A DNA stretch of 39,358 bases. Source: Clostridia bacterium. Its GTDB lineage: Bacteria; Bacillota; Clostridia; TANB77; CAG-465. Below, in pieces: positions 17,470 to 26,529 of the stretch; position 1 is the first letter of the stretch, and each line of letters starts with the position of its first letter. The stretch lies in the NCBI GenBank assembly GCA_017536445.1, contig JAFXHJ010000009.1, forward strand, positions 1 through 39,358, given 5' to 3'. The notes beneath the pieces were generated by a model. The model saw only the letters and a list, made by a program, of their open reading frames with translations. It searched no databases and was not told the DNA's origin. A program made the position numbers and the translations under genes.

Positions 17470-19806
17470 ATGATGTTATGTTCAGACTGTAAAAAGAACG
17501 TTGCAGTAATATACATAAATAAAATGGAAGATAACGGTCCTGATGGAAAGAAAAACGAAATGATTGGCCTTTGTGCAGAATGTGCAAAGAAACGCGGTAT
17601 CAAGACATTTGACCCTACTGCTAATCCTTTCGAAAACATATCTCCTGAAGAAATGGCCGGACTTTCTAAACAATTTGAAAAATTGTTTTCTAATATAGAT
17701 ATGGATAAGCTTTCTAATATGTTTAATGGATTTGGCCCTGACGGAATGCCCGGTATGGACCCTGATTCTATGCCAAACGTATTACCATTTACTCAAGACG
17801 AATCTGAAGATGATGAAGATAGAGAACCAGCTAAATCTAAAGTTAAAACTAAAGAAAAGAAAGCCCATAAAAAACTTAAATATCTAGATACATATGGTAC
17901 TAACCTAACTAGACTGGCTAGAGAGCAAAAACTAGATAAGGTTATTGGTCGTGAAAAAGAATTAGAAAGATTAATACAAATACTAAATAGACGTAGCAAA
18001 AATAACCCCGCTTTAATAGGTGAACCGGGTGTCGGTAAAACTGCAGTGTTAAACGCGCTTGCATTACAAATTGCATCTGGTGACGTACCACAAAAACTAG
18101 CAAATAAAGAAGTATATCTATTAGATATGACTGCTATGGTTGCTGGAACACAATTTAGAGGCCAATTTGAAGCTAGAATGAAAGGTGTAATCGATGAATG
18201 CGCTGCATACTCTAACATAATTCTAGCAATAGACGAGCTTCACAATATTGTTGGTGGTATGGAGCATGATAATTCAATGAATGCAGGTAATATGTTAAAG
18301 CCAGCATTATCTAACGGAAGCATACAAGTAATTGGTGCTACAACACTTAAAGAATACAGAAAATATATTGAAAAAGATTCTGCTCTAGAAAGACGTTTCC
18401 AACCAGTTATGGTTGATGAGCCAAGTATAGACGATACAATAGAAATTCTTAAAGGTATTAAGAAATACTACGAGTCACATCATAAAGTAACAATACCAGA
18501 TCAAGCGATTAAAGATACTGTTTATCTTGCAGAAAAATATATACATGATAGATTTTTCCCAGATAAAGCAATAGATTTACTAGATGAAGCTTGTTCTAGA
18601 GTATATCTAGATAACAAAATATTAGCTCAAGTTGAAAGTATTGAAGAAAAGCTTAAAGAAATCTCTGAAGAACTTGAAGCTACTGAATTAGAAATGGCTG
18701 AAAGTGATGTTAAAGATTATGAAAAAACAGCTAATCTTAAAGCTACAGAATGTTCTTTAAAATCTAAACTAGATGAACTTAAAAAGAATGTTAAGAAGTC
18801 TACACTAACTTTTGAAAACTTGGCAAGAGTAGTTGAACTTTGGACTAAGATACCAGTTGCTAGACTTACTACAGCTGAAAGTGAAAAACTACTTAATCTT
18901 GAAGCTAATCTAAATAAAAAGATAATTGGTCAAACGGATGCAGTTCATTCTTTAACTAATGCTATTTTAAGAAAAAGAAGCAATTTAACAACTACTGTTA
19001 GACCACCTTCATTTATATTTGTTGGTCCTACTGGTGTTGGTAAAACTGCTTTAGTTAAAGCATTAGCATACGAACTATTTGATAGAGAAGATGCAATTAT
19101 ACGTTTAGATATGTCTGAGTATATGGAATCTCATAGTGTATCTAAATTAATAGGCTCTCCTCCAGGATATGTAGGTTTTGACGATGCTGGATATCTAACA
19201 GAAAAAGTTAGAAGAAATCCATATAGTATTATACTATTTGATGAAATAGAAAAAGCTCATCCAAGTATATACAATATACTTCTTCAAATTCTTGAAGATG
19301 GAAGACTTACAGATTCTCAAGGAAAAACTGTATCTTTCAAAAATACAATTGTTGTTCTTACTTCGAACCTAGGAACAAACTTCAAAAACGATGGATTTGG
19401 ATTTGCTAACGAGAAGATAGAATCAGATATGCTAGCTCTTAAAGTAGAAAGCGCTCTTAAAGATTACTTCTCACCAGAATTCTTAAATAGAATAGATGAT
19501 ACTATTGTATTTAATAAGCTAACAAAAGAAAATGCATTAGAAATAACTAAACTTCTTGTTGATGAATATGTAAAAGATATTAAGAAAAAACGTATTAATA
19601 TATCTTATACGCCAGAACTGATTAAATTTATTACAGATAAAGGATTTAATGATAAGTTTGGCGCAAGACCTTTAAGAAGAGCAATTACTAAACACATTGA
19701 GGATGCTATTGCCTTAAAATATATTAAAGGTGAACTTATAGAAAACAAAAAATATGTTGTTGATGTTAAAGATAATATAGTAATTATCGAGCCATTGACA
19801 GAATAA
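17470..19806 (+). CDS. clpE: ClpE-type Clp ATPase with N-terminal zinc finger
   Basis: The 778-residue product is a class I Clp/HSP100 unfoldase that feeds substrates to ClpP. Instead of the double Clp_N repeat of ClpC it has an N-terminal four-cysteine zinc finger (CSDC near residue 4, CAEC near 36), the hallmark of ClpE; a linker with acidic and basic blocks follows. AAA1 has Walker A GEPGVGKT near 184; a short coiled-coil middle region spans about 395-450; AAA2 has Walker A GPTGVGKT near 518 and 'LTSNLGTN'. The following 'NDGFGFANE' is where ClpC/ClpE carry the ClpP-docking loop. AGGAGG lies 6 nt before the first ATG; the adjacent second ATG is an alternative. ClpC is possible as a name, but the zinc finger favours ClpE. 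Confidence 0.88.
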   Translation: MMLCSDCKKNVAVIYINKMEDNGPDGKKNEMIGLCAECAKKRGIKTFDPTANPFENISPEEMAGLSKQFEKLFSNIDMDKLSNMFNGFGPDGMPGMDPDSMPNVLPFTQDESEDDEDREPAKSKVKTKEKKAHKKLKYLDTYGTNLTRLAREQKLDKVIGREKELERLIQILNRRSKNNPALIGEPGVGKTAVLNALALQIASGDVPQKLANKEVYLLDMTAMVAGTQFRGQFEARMKGVIDECAAYSNIILAIDELHNIVGGMEHDNSMNAGNMLKPALSNGSIQVIGATTLKEYRKYIEKDSALERRFQPVMVDEPSIDDTIEILKGIKKYYESHHKVTIPDQAIKDTVYLAEKYIHDRFFPDKAIDLLDEACSRVYLDNKILAQVESIEEKLKEISEELEATELEMAESDVKDYEKTANLKATECSLKSKLDELKKNVKKSTLTFENLARVVELWTKIPVARLTTAESEKLLNLEANLNKKIIGQTDAVHSLTNAILRKRSNLTTTVRPPSFIFVGPTGVGKTALVKALAYELFDREDAIIRLDMSEYMESHSVSKLIGSPPGYVGFDDAGYLTEKVRRNPYSIILFDEIEKAHPSIYNILLQILEDGRLTDSQGKTVSFKNTIVVLTSNLGTNFKNDGFGFANEKIESDMLALKVESALKDYFSPEFLNRIDDTIVFNKLTKENALEITKLLVDEYVKDIKKKRINISYTPELIKFITDKGFNDKFGARPLRRAITKHIEDAIALKYIKGELIENKKYVVDVKDNIVIIEPLTE

Positions 19807-19822
19807 TATGTATATTATAGCT

Positions 19823-19860
19823 TTTTGCCCACAAGTATGATATAATACTTGTGGGCAAAA
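19823..19860. promoter_or_regulatory. Perfect 16-bp inverted repeat centred on a -10 box
   Basis: Arms TTTTGCCCACAAGTAT (19823-19838) and its exact complement (19845-19860) flank GATATA. TATAAT (19841-19846), with extended TG (ATGATATAAT), lies across the loop and right arm, about 50 nt before the gene at 19896. Because the arms begin with T and end with A, neither strand has a T-tract after the stem, so this is not a standard terminator. It could be an operator. Confidence 0.7.
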
Positions 19861-19895
19861 CTTTACTCTAAAAATAATTTAAAGGAGATACTACT

Positions 19896-20333
19896 ATGAA
19901 AGATAAACACGTATTCATTTTGATGGTTCCCGTATTCGCTGTAATCACAATTTTTGCATTGTTTATGGCTATAACCGCTACTTATGGTCCGGTTAAGCTC
20001 AGCGATGAAGAGATTACTTTCTATGAAAGTGCAGCAATAAGCTATCTAAACCATGAATCGGTTCCGTATACATCTAACTCTAACGAATCAATAAGGTATG
20101 TTCAAGGCAAAAACAAGGTAACTGTTATGTCTCACAACATTTTCAAAGAGACTGTCACTACTTCACTTGAAAATGGTGAAACTTTTACACAAGTAAATGC
20201 GCCAAACGTTAATTTTACAGGTTGCATAATATTTCATACTCTTTTAGGAACTGCAACACTCGGTACCACCATATTATTTATGATTATGGCAATTGATGAA
20301 TTTAGGTTATCTAAAAAAGTCAAAGCACGGTAA
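19896..20333 (+). CDS. Small two-TM membrane protein (TM-ectodomain-TM)
   Basis: Not recognised. The 145-residue product has an N-terminal membrane helix (about residues 6-29), an extracytoplasmic region of about 75 residues starting after 'TYGPVKLSDEE', a second helix (about 108-133) and a short basic tail (RLSKKVKAR). AAGGAG lies 9 nt before the ATG. 'YLNHESVPYTSNSN...IRYV' resembles 'YLTENNVSYEINNS...IEYV' in the larger proteins at 29225 and 30058, with the same topology, so it may be a short third member of that family. The stop codon sits in the loop of the terminator at 20322. Confidence 0.75.
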   Translation: MKDKHVFILMVPVFAVITIFALFMAITATYGPVKLSDEEITFYESAAISYLNHESVPYTSNSNESIRYVQGKNKVTVMSHNIFKETVTTSLENGETFTQVNAPNVNFTGCIIFHTLLGTATLGTTILFMIMAIDEFRLSKKVKAR

Positions 20334-20352
20334 AAACCGTGCTTTTTCTTTT
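20322..20352. terminator. Bidirectional terminator between convergent genes
   Basis: 9-bp perfect stem AAAGCACGG with CCGTGCTTT, 6-nt loop containing the upstream gene's stop codon, followed by TTCTTTTT on plus. It can also serve the convergent gene ending at 20362. Confidence 0.85.
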
Positions 20353-20361
20353 TACTATATA

Positions 20362-20940
20362 TCAGCTTTCTATATCTTCTATGAGCAATAACAACTCTTC
20401 TACCTCATCTACCATTATTCCTTTTTCTAACTGTTCTCTTATTCCCTCCCTCAACATTTCGGTTGTTATTTCGGTATCTTGATAAAATTCAAATTCTCCT
20501 GACATATTTATTCTATAAATTTTTACTGTATTTTCTTCTAAAATTACTTTATAATGATTTAAACATTTGCCATTATGTACTTTTTGATAAATTAAAAGTC
20601 CATCCTCTTGTCCGATTAATCTATATCCCAAATCTTTACTTTCAATTTCTTCCTTCATATCCATTAGCGTCGTTTTCTCATATTGTTCATGGCTCTCAAT
20701 TGTATGACCACAATCTGGGTAAACATCTGTGTATTTTACCGATACATCTATTAGTTCTTCTACTTCATCTACAGTTTCCTCATATGGTTCTACTTCTATC
20801 TTTACATCTTTGCTTGTAGAAGCTATTACATTATTTTGTTCTTCTTTGTTACTTATTTCTGCTCCTATATATACTCCTACCATAAATAATAAAATTAATG
20901 TTACTCCGAATAATATTTTATATATTGTTTCTGTTCTCAT
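20362..20940 (-). CDS. Membrane-anchored protein with BofC-like C-terminal region
   Basis: The start at 20940 is chosen because AGGTG lies just before it; the upstream in-frame ATG (20973) lacks a site. The 192-residue product has a single N-terminal membrane helix (about residues 9-29) and an extracytoplasmic remainder. 'YPDCGHTIES', 'DLGYRLIGQEDGLLIYQKVHNGKCLNHY' and 'VKIYRI' fit the BofC C-terminal domain, where a CGH and a CxxHY motif recur. BofC in Bacillus tunes the SpoIVB signal in the forespore; here it may be a general envelope protein. It lies between a convergent orphan and comEC. Confidence 0.68.
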   Translation of the reverse strand: MRTETIYKILFGVTLILLFMVGVYIGAEISNKEEQNNVIASTSKDVKIEVEPYEETVDEVEELIDVSVKYTDVYPDCGHTIESHEQYEKTTLMDMKEEIESKDLGYRLIGQEDGLLIYQKVHNGKCLNHYKVILEENTVKIYRINMSGEFEFYQDTEITTEMLREGIREQLEKGIMVDEVEELLLLIEDIES

Positions 20941-20977
20941 ATTTTCACCTATCTTTAAAAATATTTTGAACAATAAT

Positions 20978-23236
20978 TTACAAATTATACAAATTAAATT
21001 TAATTGCGCCTAAATTTTCTGTTATATATATTTGAACATTATATTTATTTAATGTTTCTATAACACTTTCATGTGGATGATTATAATATTTCTTTTTAGC
21101 AGATATTACTGCATACTTTGGTTTTATTCTTTCTATATATTCTTCACAACTAGATGTTTTGGAACCATGATAAGCTACTTTAAGTATTTCTATATCTTTA
21201 AAAATTTCATTATTACCTTTGTATTTTTCTAACAATCTTTCTTCTGTTTTTGTTGTCGCGTCTCCCATATACAAAACATCTTTATCTTTTATACTAATTT
21301 TACATACTACTGAGTTTGTATTAAGATTATTCTCATCTTCTTTATCTTTTAATTCTTTTATGTCCGGCAAGAGTATTTCTATATGTATATCTCCATATTT
21401 CACTTTTTCTCCACTTCTAACTACTTGTGTATTCAACTTATATTTTTCTATAATTTTTAAAAAATTAATATATTCTTCATTTTCATAAAAAGGTTCTGCA
21501 TATATTATTTTACCTACTTTATATTCTTTAACGAAATTCTCAAGGCCATTTATATGATCACTATGCATATGTGAAAGTATTATAGCATCTACTTTTGCTA
21601 CATTTTTCATTTTAAAATATCCATTTAGCGCGTTATATGCCTGTGTTACTTTTAAAGAACCAATATCCACAATTACCATATTTTCTTTAGATTTAATCAA
21701 TGACAATTCACCTTGTCCCACATTAAAGAAATATACAAAGCTATCTATACATTTAAAATATATATTTGAAAATATTGTTATTAGTATAAAAAATGTAGCT
21801 ACTATAATTTGAGTAATTGTATATTTTTTAAAAGCTAGTCTTCTACCATAAAATATCCTCTTTAAATATATCTTTATATACAAAAGAAATACTGAAATAT
21901 ACCATAAAATTATTGAAAAAATACTTAAGTCCATTATTTTTAATTCTATTGCAATACTTTTAAATATGCTTATACCAAACATTAAGCAACTAATACATAT
22001 ATTAAGAATAAATATTAATATATTAGACAATACTGGTATATATGAAAAAAGTAGATATATTGATCCAAATACAGTAATTTCGCTTGAAATCAAAGAGCAA
22101 AAAACATTAGATAAAATACTAGTTAAAGATATTATATTAAATGAATTTATTTGAACAGGCAATATTAATATTTGAACAGATAATGATAAAAACATATTTG
22201 TTAAAAAAACATCTAATATCTTCTTTGCAACTTTGTTAGATACTTTACTTAAAATTTTGCATTTTATACTAGCACAATATGGATTAAATAGAATAATACC
22301 TATCGTTGCTAAACAAGATAGAATAAATCCCACGTTATATATGCTAAATGGCACATAAAATAATATTATTCCTATTGTTATTAACAACTTTTTTAATGAA
22401 CTATTTTTCTTTCTTCTTTCACTAATTAATATTTCTTCATAAGTACAAATTATACACATTATCCCCGCTCTTAATGTAGAAAGAGAAGTTCCTACTAATA
22501 TTACATATATAATTACAACAGTTCCACTTAATATCTTCCCAAACTTTTTATTTATTTTGCAAAGCTTAAATAGTGCTAGCAATACCGTTGTTAATCCTAT
22601 GATATTCGAGCCTGAAATTGCCATCATATGGCTTACTCCAGCTTTCTTAAAAGAATCATTTGTGTTTTCATCTATATCTAATGAATCTCCATATATTATA
22701 CTTTTAGCAACGCTAGAGTATTTTTCATCCATATTTTCATCTAACTTATTTCCTAGATATTCTTTATATCTATATATATAATTTAATAGTTTTTCTTTAA
22801 TATTTAGCTTATATTCTACTTTTTCTATTGTCTTGCTAACAACAATTTCTCCATAAATATTATTAGAATAAAGATAGTGCTTATAATTAAATTCTCCTGG
22901 ATTATTCATATATTCTGGTATTTGGATTTTCCCGTTTATCTTAATAACATCACCATTTGTGTAACTTGTGTACTCATTCCACTCTTCTAAAGTTGTTTCT
23001 TCATTTAAATATATCTTTAGAATAAACTTATCCTTAAAATTATACTTGTTCCCCCCTACATTTAGTCTTACATTGTACCTAACCGCCCCTTCTGAAATAC
23101 TCTTTAGCGATTCAATGTACACAAGTGTATTCGAAATGTATTTATCTTCTGGATATTTCTTAGAAAAAAAGAATGCTTTAAAAATAACTAATAGAACGAA
23201 TATTATTATGATTAAAATTTTATTTTGTTTTTTCAT
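20978..23236 (-). CDS. comEC: ComEC/Rec2-type DNA internalization channel protein
   Basis: The 752-residue product is the inner-membrane DNA channel of competence. It has an N-terminal membrane helix and OB-like DUF4131 domain, the polytopic Competence domain ('GVSHMMAISGSNI...LRAGIMCIICTYEE', then multiple helices) and a C-terminal metallo-beta-lactamase domain with ILSHMHSDHINGL (HxHxDH) and 'VAYHGSKTSS', the proposed nuclease that degrades the non-transported strand. The natural start is the ATG at 23236 (a TTG two codons earlier also fits the frame). No ribosome binding site is visible because the -10 box ends 6 nt before the ATG, suggesting a leaderless transcript. No comEA or comEB is adjacent. 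Confidence 0.95.
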   Translation of the reverse strand: MKKQNKILIIIIFVLLVIFKAFFFSKKYPEDKYISNTLVYIESLKSISEGAVRYNVRLNVGGNKYNFKDKFILKIYLNEETTLEEWNEYTSYTNGDVIKINGKIQIPEYMNNPGEFNYKHYLYSNNIYGEIVVSKTIEKVEYKLNIKEKLLNYIYRYKEYLGNKLDENMDEKYSSVAKSIIYGDSLDIDENTNDSFKKAGVSHMMAISGSNIIGLTTVLLALFKLCKINKKFGKILSGTVVIIYVILVGTSLSTLRAGIMCIICTYEEILISERRKKNSSLKKLLITIGIILFYVPFSIYNVGFILSCLATIGIILFNPYCASIKCKILSKVSNKVAKKILDVFLTNMFLSLSVQILILPVQINSFNIISLTSILSNVFCSLISSEITVFGSIYLLFSYIPVLSNILIFILNICISCLMFGISIFKSIAIELKIMDLSIFSIILWYISVFLLYIKIYLKRIFYGRRLAFKKYTITQIIVATFFILITIFSNIYFKCIDSFVYFFNVGQGELSLIKSKENMVIVDIGSLKVTQAYNALNGYFKMKNVAKVDAIILSHMHSDHINGLENFVKEYKVGKIIYAEPFYENEEYINFLKIIEKYKLNTQVVRSGEKVKYGDIHIEILLPDIKELKDKEDENNLNTNSVVCKISIKDKDVLYMGDATTKTEERLLEKYKGNNEIFKDIEILKVAYHGSKTSSCEEYIERIKPKYAVISAKKKYYNHPHESVIETLNKYNVQIYITENLGAIKFNLYNL

Positions 23237-23242
23237 ACACAA

Positions 23243-23271
23243 ATTATACTAGATGACTTTATTTTTTGCAA
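23243..23271 (-). promoter_or_regulatory. Promoter of comEC, likely leaderless
   Basis: Minus strand TTGCAA (23266-23271), 17-nt spacer, perfect TATAAT (23243-23248). The expected start of transcription, 7 nt after the -10 box, falls on the A of the comEC ATG. Confidence 0.7.
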
Positions 23272-23312
23272 AAAACATTTGCTGTCGAAATATGTAATTT
23301 TACTGTATTTTC

Positions 23313-23342
23313 TTGACTATTTAGCCTTTCATAATATATACT
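23313..23342 (+). promoter_or_regulatory. Promoter of the por operon
   Basis: TTGACT (23313-23318) with -10 candidates TATATA (16-nt spacer) or TATACT (18-nt spacer), about 40 nt before porC. Confidence 0.6.
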
Positions 23343-23379
23343 AATGGTAGTTTATATAATATATACTAGGAGGAATTTT

Positions 23380-23949
23380 ATGATAGAAATTAGATGGCAT
23401 GGTCGTGGCGGTCAAGGTGCTAAAACTGCATCTTTGTTACTTGCCGACGTTGCTTTTAATACAGGAAAATATATTCAAGGGTTCCCAGAGTATGGTCCTG
23501 AAAGAATGGGTGCACCGCTTACTGCATACAACAGAATAGACGATGAACCTATAAGAATACATTCTAACATATATAAGCCAGACTATGTTGTAGTTGTTGA
23601 TGATACACTAGTTGGTCCTGTAGATGTTGCAAAAGGGCTTTCACCTAACGGAGCAATCCTTATTAACACTTCTTTAGATGGAAGTGAATTGAAGAAAAAA
23701 TTAAATGGTGTATCTAACAAGGTATATACAATTGATGCATCAAAAATAGCTTTAGAAACAATAGGAGCTAACTTTCCTAATACCGCACTACTTGCTGCAA
23801 TTATTAAAGTTACTGGTTTAATGTCTAAAGAAGATTTAGAAAAAAATATGCTAGATTCATTTAAACATAAATTTGCTAAAAAACCGGAAGTTATTGAACC
23901 AAATATGGAAGCGGTAAGACGTGCATATGACGAAGTTAAGGAGGTATAA
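23380..23949 (+). CDS. porC: Pyruvate:ferredoxin oxidoreductase, gamma subunit
   Basis: The start is the ATG at 23380, with AGGAGG 7 nt upstream; the in-frame ATG at 23344 would add 12 residues outside the family. The 189-residue product begins MIEIRWHGRGGQGAKTA, the typical gamma-subunit opening, and includes 'GFPEYGPERMGAP'. The gamma subunit is part of the cytoplasmic four-subunit enzyme that oxidises pyruvate with CoA to acetyl-CoA and CO2, reducing ferredoxin. It is the first gene of a tight gamma-delta-alpha-beta operon, the order known from four-subunit PORs. Confidence 0.93.
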   Translation: MIEIRWHGRGGQGAKTASLLLADVAFNTGKYIQGFPEYGPERMGAPLTAYNRIDDEPIRIHSNIYKPDYVVVVDDTLVGPVDVAKGLSPNGAILINTSLDGSELKKKLNGVSNKVYTIDASKIALETIGANFPNTALLAAIIKVTGLMSKEDLEKNMLDSFKHKFAKKPEVIEPNMEAVRRAYDEVKEV

Positions 23950-23951
23950 CT

Positions 23952-24242
23952 ATGGTAAACGATAAAATGGGTGCAAGTGAACTTCCACTAGCTGGTATTA
24001 TCACTGAATCTGGTAACTCAGAACATTTTGATACTGGTGAATGGAGAAACAAAAAGCCTGTTCATGACATAGAAAAATGTAAACATTGTATGATGTGTAT
24101 CTTACCTTGTCCAGACAATGCAACTTGTCACAAAGATGGTAAGATGACAGGTATAGATTATTCTAAATGTAAGGGCTGTGGAATATGCGCAGAAGTATGT
24201 CCATTTAAAGCAATACATATGGTAGACGAAGGAGGTAATTAA
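23952..24242 (+). CDS. porD: Pyruvate:ferredoxin oxidoreductase, delta (ferredoxin-like) subunit
   Basis: This 96-residue subunit carries two [4Fe-4S] ferredoxin motifs: CKHCMMCILPCPDNATC and CKGCGICAEVCPFKA. It relays electrons from the TPP site to external ferredoxin. AAGGAGG overlaps the end of porC. The first cluster motif is slightly irregular (CP followed by DNATC), as common in POR delta subunits. Confidence 0.93.
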   Translation: MVNDKMGASELPLAGIITESGNSEHFDTGEWRNKKPVHDIEKCKHCMMCILPCPDNATCHKDGKMTGIDYSKCKGCGICAEVCPFKAIHMVDEGGN

Positions 24243-24243
24243 A

Positions 24244-25419
24244 ATGGCAATTCGCGAAAGATTAAGCGGAAACGAAGCTGTTTCATACGCAATGAAACAA
24301 ATTAATCCTGATGTTGTTCCAGTTTATCCAATTACTCCTTCAACAGAAATACCACAATATTTTTCATCATTTGTTGCTAATGGTACTGTAAATACAGAAT
24401 TCGTTCCTGTTGAAAGTGAACACAGCGCTATGTCTGCAGCAATTGGTGCTTCAGCAGCTGGTGCAAGAGTAATGTCTGCTACATCATCTCAAGGTTTAGC
24501 TTTGATGTATGAAATGTTATATATTGCAAGTGGTATGAGACTACCAATAATTTTAACTTGTGTAAATAGAGCTATATCTGCTCCAATTAACATACACAAC
24601 GACCATTCAGATTCTATGGGTGCAAGAGACTGCGGTTTTATACAACTATATTGCGAGACTAGCCAAGAAGCTTATGATAACATCATAATGGCAGTAAGAA
24701 TAGCAGAAGAATGCAAGCTACCTGTTATGGTTTGTTATGATGGATTCATTACTTCTCACTCAGTAGAAAACATTGAACTTTTAGAAGATGATATTGTTAA
24801 AAAATTTGTAGGTGAATATACACCTGAACATTATTTATTAAATCCAGAAGAATATGTTTCTATGGGGCCACTAGACCTTCAAAATTATTTCTTTGAACAT
24901 AGAAAACAATTAGCAGATGCTATGACTAATGCTAAAGAAGTTATTGCTAAGGTTTCCAAAGAATTTGGAGATATATCTGGAAGATACTATGATTCTTTTG
25001 AATCATATAAATTAGATGACGCCGAGCTAGGAATTGTTGTTCTAAATTCAACAGCTGGTACTGCAAAAACTGTAGTAGATAAATTAAGAAGCGAAGGACT
25101 AAAAGTTGGTCTTCTTAAACCTAGAATGTTTAGGCCAATGCCACATAATGAACTTGCTAATGCATTAAAAAATCTAAAAACATTTGCAGTTTTAGATAAA
25201 GCAGATAGCGTAAATGGAATGTCTGGACCTATGTATGCAGAAATAATTACTGCTCTACATAAGGAAAATGTTCATATTCCTGCATCTAACTTTATATATG
25301 GTTTAGGTGGTAGAGATGTTAAAGCTACAGATATAGAGCTTGTATTTAACAAGTTACTTCTAGCCCTTAATGGTAAAGAAGATATAAATGGTACTTACTA
25401 CCTTGGTGTAAGAGATTAG
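24244..25419 (+). CDS. porA: Pyruvate:ferredoxin oxidoreductase, alpha subunit
   Basis: The 391-residue product has the alpha-subunit opening 'LSGNEAVSYAMKQINPDVVPVYPITPSTEI', the 'VESEHSAMSAAIGASAAGARVMSATSSQGLALM' segment of the TPP pyrimidine domain and the C-terminal transketolase-like domain ('KVGLLKPRMFRPMP'). It starts right after porD. The close homologs acting on branched-chain 2-oxoacids (VOR) cannot be ruled out from motifs alone; pyruvate is favoured by operon form. Confidence 0.93.
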   Translation: MAIRERLSGNEAVSYAMKQINPDVVPVYPITPSTEIPQYFSSFVANGTVNTEFVPVESEHSAMSAAIGASAAGARVMSATSSQGLALMYEMLYIASGMRLPIILTCVNRAISAPINIHNDHSDSMGARDCGFIQLYCETSQEAYDNIIMAVRIAEECKLPVMVCYDGFITSHSVENIELLEDDIVKKFVGEYTPEHYLLNPEEYVSMGPLDLQNYFFEHRKQLADAMTNAKEVIAKVSKEFGDISGRYYDSFESYKLDDAELGIVVLNSTAGTAKTVVDKLRSEGLKVGLLKPRMFRPMPHNELANALKNLKTFAVLDKADSVNGMSGPMYAEIITALHKENVHIPASNFIYGLGGRDVKATDIELVFNKLLLALNGKEDINGTYYLGVRD

Positions 25420-25431
25420 GAGGTTAAACAA

Positions 25432-26382
25432 ATGGCATATAACTTAAAAGATGTTGTAAACAAAAAAGTAAGATTTACTAGCGGTCATAGAATGTGTGCT
25501 GGCTGTGGTGCACCTCCAGTTGTACGTACAGTTTTACGTGCAGTTAAAGAAGATGACGAAGTTGTTGTAACTAGTGCAACAGGATGCTTAGAAGTATCTA
25601 GTTGTATTTATCCATACACTTCATGGAAAGATTCTTCTTTCATACATAGTGCATTTGAAAATGCTGCTGCTACTTGTTCTGGAGTTGAAGCTGCATACAA
25701 TGCTATGAAAAGAAAAGGTAAAATAAACAAAACTACAAAATTCATTGCCTTTGGCGGTGATGGTGGTACTTATGATATAGGATTACAAAGCTTATCTGGT
25801 GCTATGGAAAGAGGACACGATATGGTTTATGTATGTTACGATAATGGTGCATATATGAACACAGGAACTCAACGTTCTTCTGCTACTCCACACTATGCAG
25901 ATACAACAACAGCTCCTGCAGGAAAAGTAGTAGCTGGTAAAGTCCAACAAAGAAAAGACTTAACTGAAATAATGGTTAAACATAATATTCCTTATGTTGC
26001 CCAAACTGCTATGTATGGAAATTATAAAGATATTTACGAAAAAGCTGAAAAAGCAATTTATACAGAAGGGCCTGCATTCTTAAATACGCTTGCACCTTGC
26101 CCTAGAGGTTGGGGTTACGATCCTAAAGATTTGATTCTTATTGAAAAACTTGCGGTAGAAAGTTGTTTCTGGCCACTTTATGAAGTTGTTAATGGTGTGT
26201 ATAAAATAAACTACAAACCTGTTAACAAACGTCCAGTAGAAGAATTTTTAAAACCACAAAAAAGATTCAAACACCTATTTAAAGAAGGTAATGAATGGAT
26301 GATAGAAGAAATCCAAAAGGAAGTAGACAAGAAATGGGAATACTTACTTTCTATGGAAGAATTAACAAATAAAGAAGTATAA
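25432..26382 (+). CDS. porB: Pyruvate:ferredoxin oxidoreductase, beta subunit
   Basis: This 316-residue subunit binds TPP and the proximal [4Fe-4S] cluster. Visible are 'HRMCAGCGAP' with the first cluster cysteines, 'ATGCLEVSS', the TPP signature 'GDGGTYDIGLQSLSGAMERG...CYDNGAYMNTGTQRS', and the late Cys in 'APCPRGWGYDP'. AGGAGG lies just before the ATG. A terminator follows at 26406, closing the operon. Confidence 0.94.
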   Translation: MAYNLKDVVNKKVRFTSGHRMCAGCGAPPVVRTVLRAVKEDDEVVVTSATGCLEVSSCIYPYTSWKDSSFIHSAFENAAATCSGVEAAYNAMKRKGKINKTTKFIAFGGDGGTYDIGLQSLSGAMERGHDMVYVCYDNGAYMNTGTQRSSATPHYADTTTAPAGKVVAGKVQQRKDLTEIMVKHNIPYVAQTAMYGNYKDIYEKAEKAIYTEGPAFLNTLAPCPRGWGYDPKDLILIEKLAVESCFWPLYEVVNGVYKINYKPVNKRPVEEFLKPQKRFKHLFKEGNEWMIEEIQKEVDKKWEYLLSMEELTNKEV

Positions 26383-26405
26383 TTTTTAGCAAGTTAATAT
26401 GAATT

Positions 26406-26434
26406 AAAGAACGGTTAAAGCGCCGTTCTTTTTT
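26406..26434 (+). terminator. Terminator of the por operon
   Basis: 9-bp stem AAAGAACGG with CCGTTCTTT followed by TTT, 23 nt after the porB stop. Confidence 0.88.
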
Positions 26435-26447
26435 GATAACAATAACT

Positions 26448-26476
26448 TTGACTTTTATGTTAACCTATGATATAAT
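26448..26476 (+). promoter_or_regulatory. Promoter of the tandem AbrB-like gene
   Basis: TTGACT (26448-26453), 17-nt spacer, TATAAT (26471-26476) preceded by an extended TG (ATGATATAAT), 53 nt before the ATG. Confidence 0.82.
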
Positions 26477-26529
26477 TATACTTGTGTTAAAACATAGCCT
26501 AAAAAATAATTATTACAGGAGATAAATTA

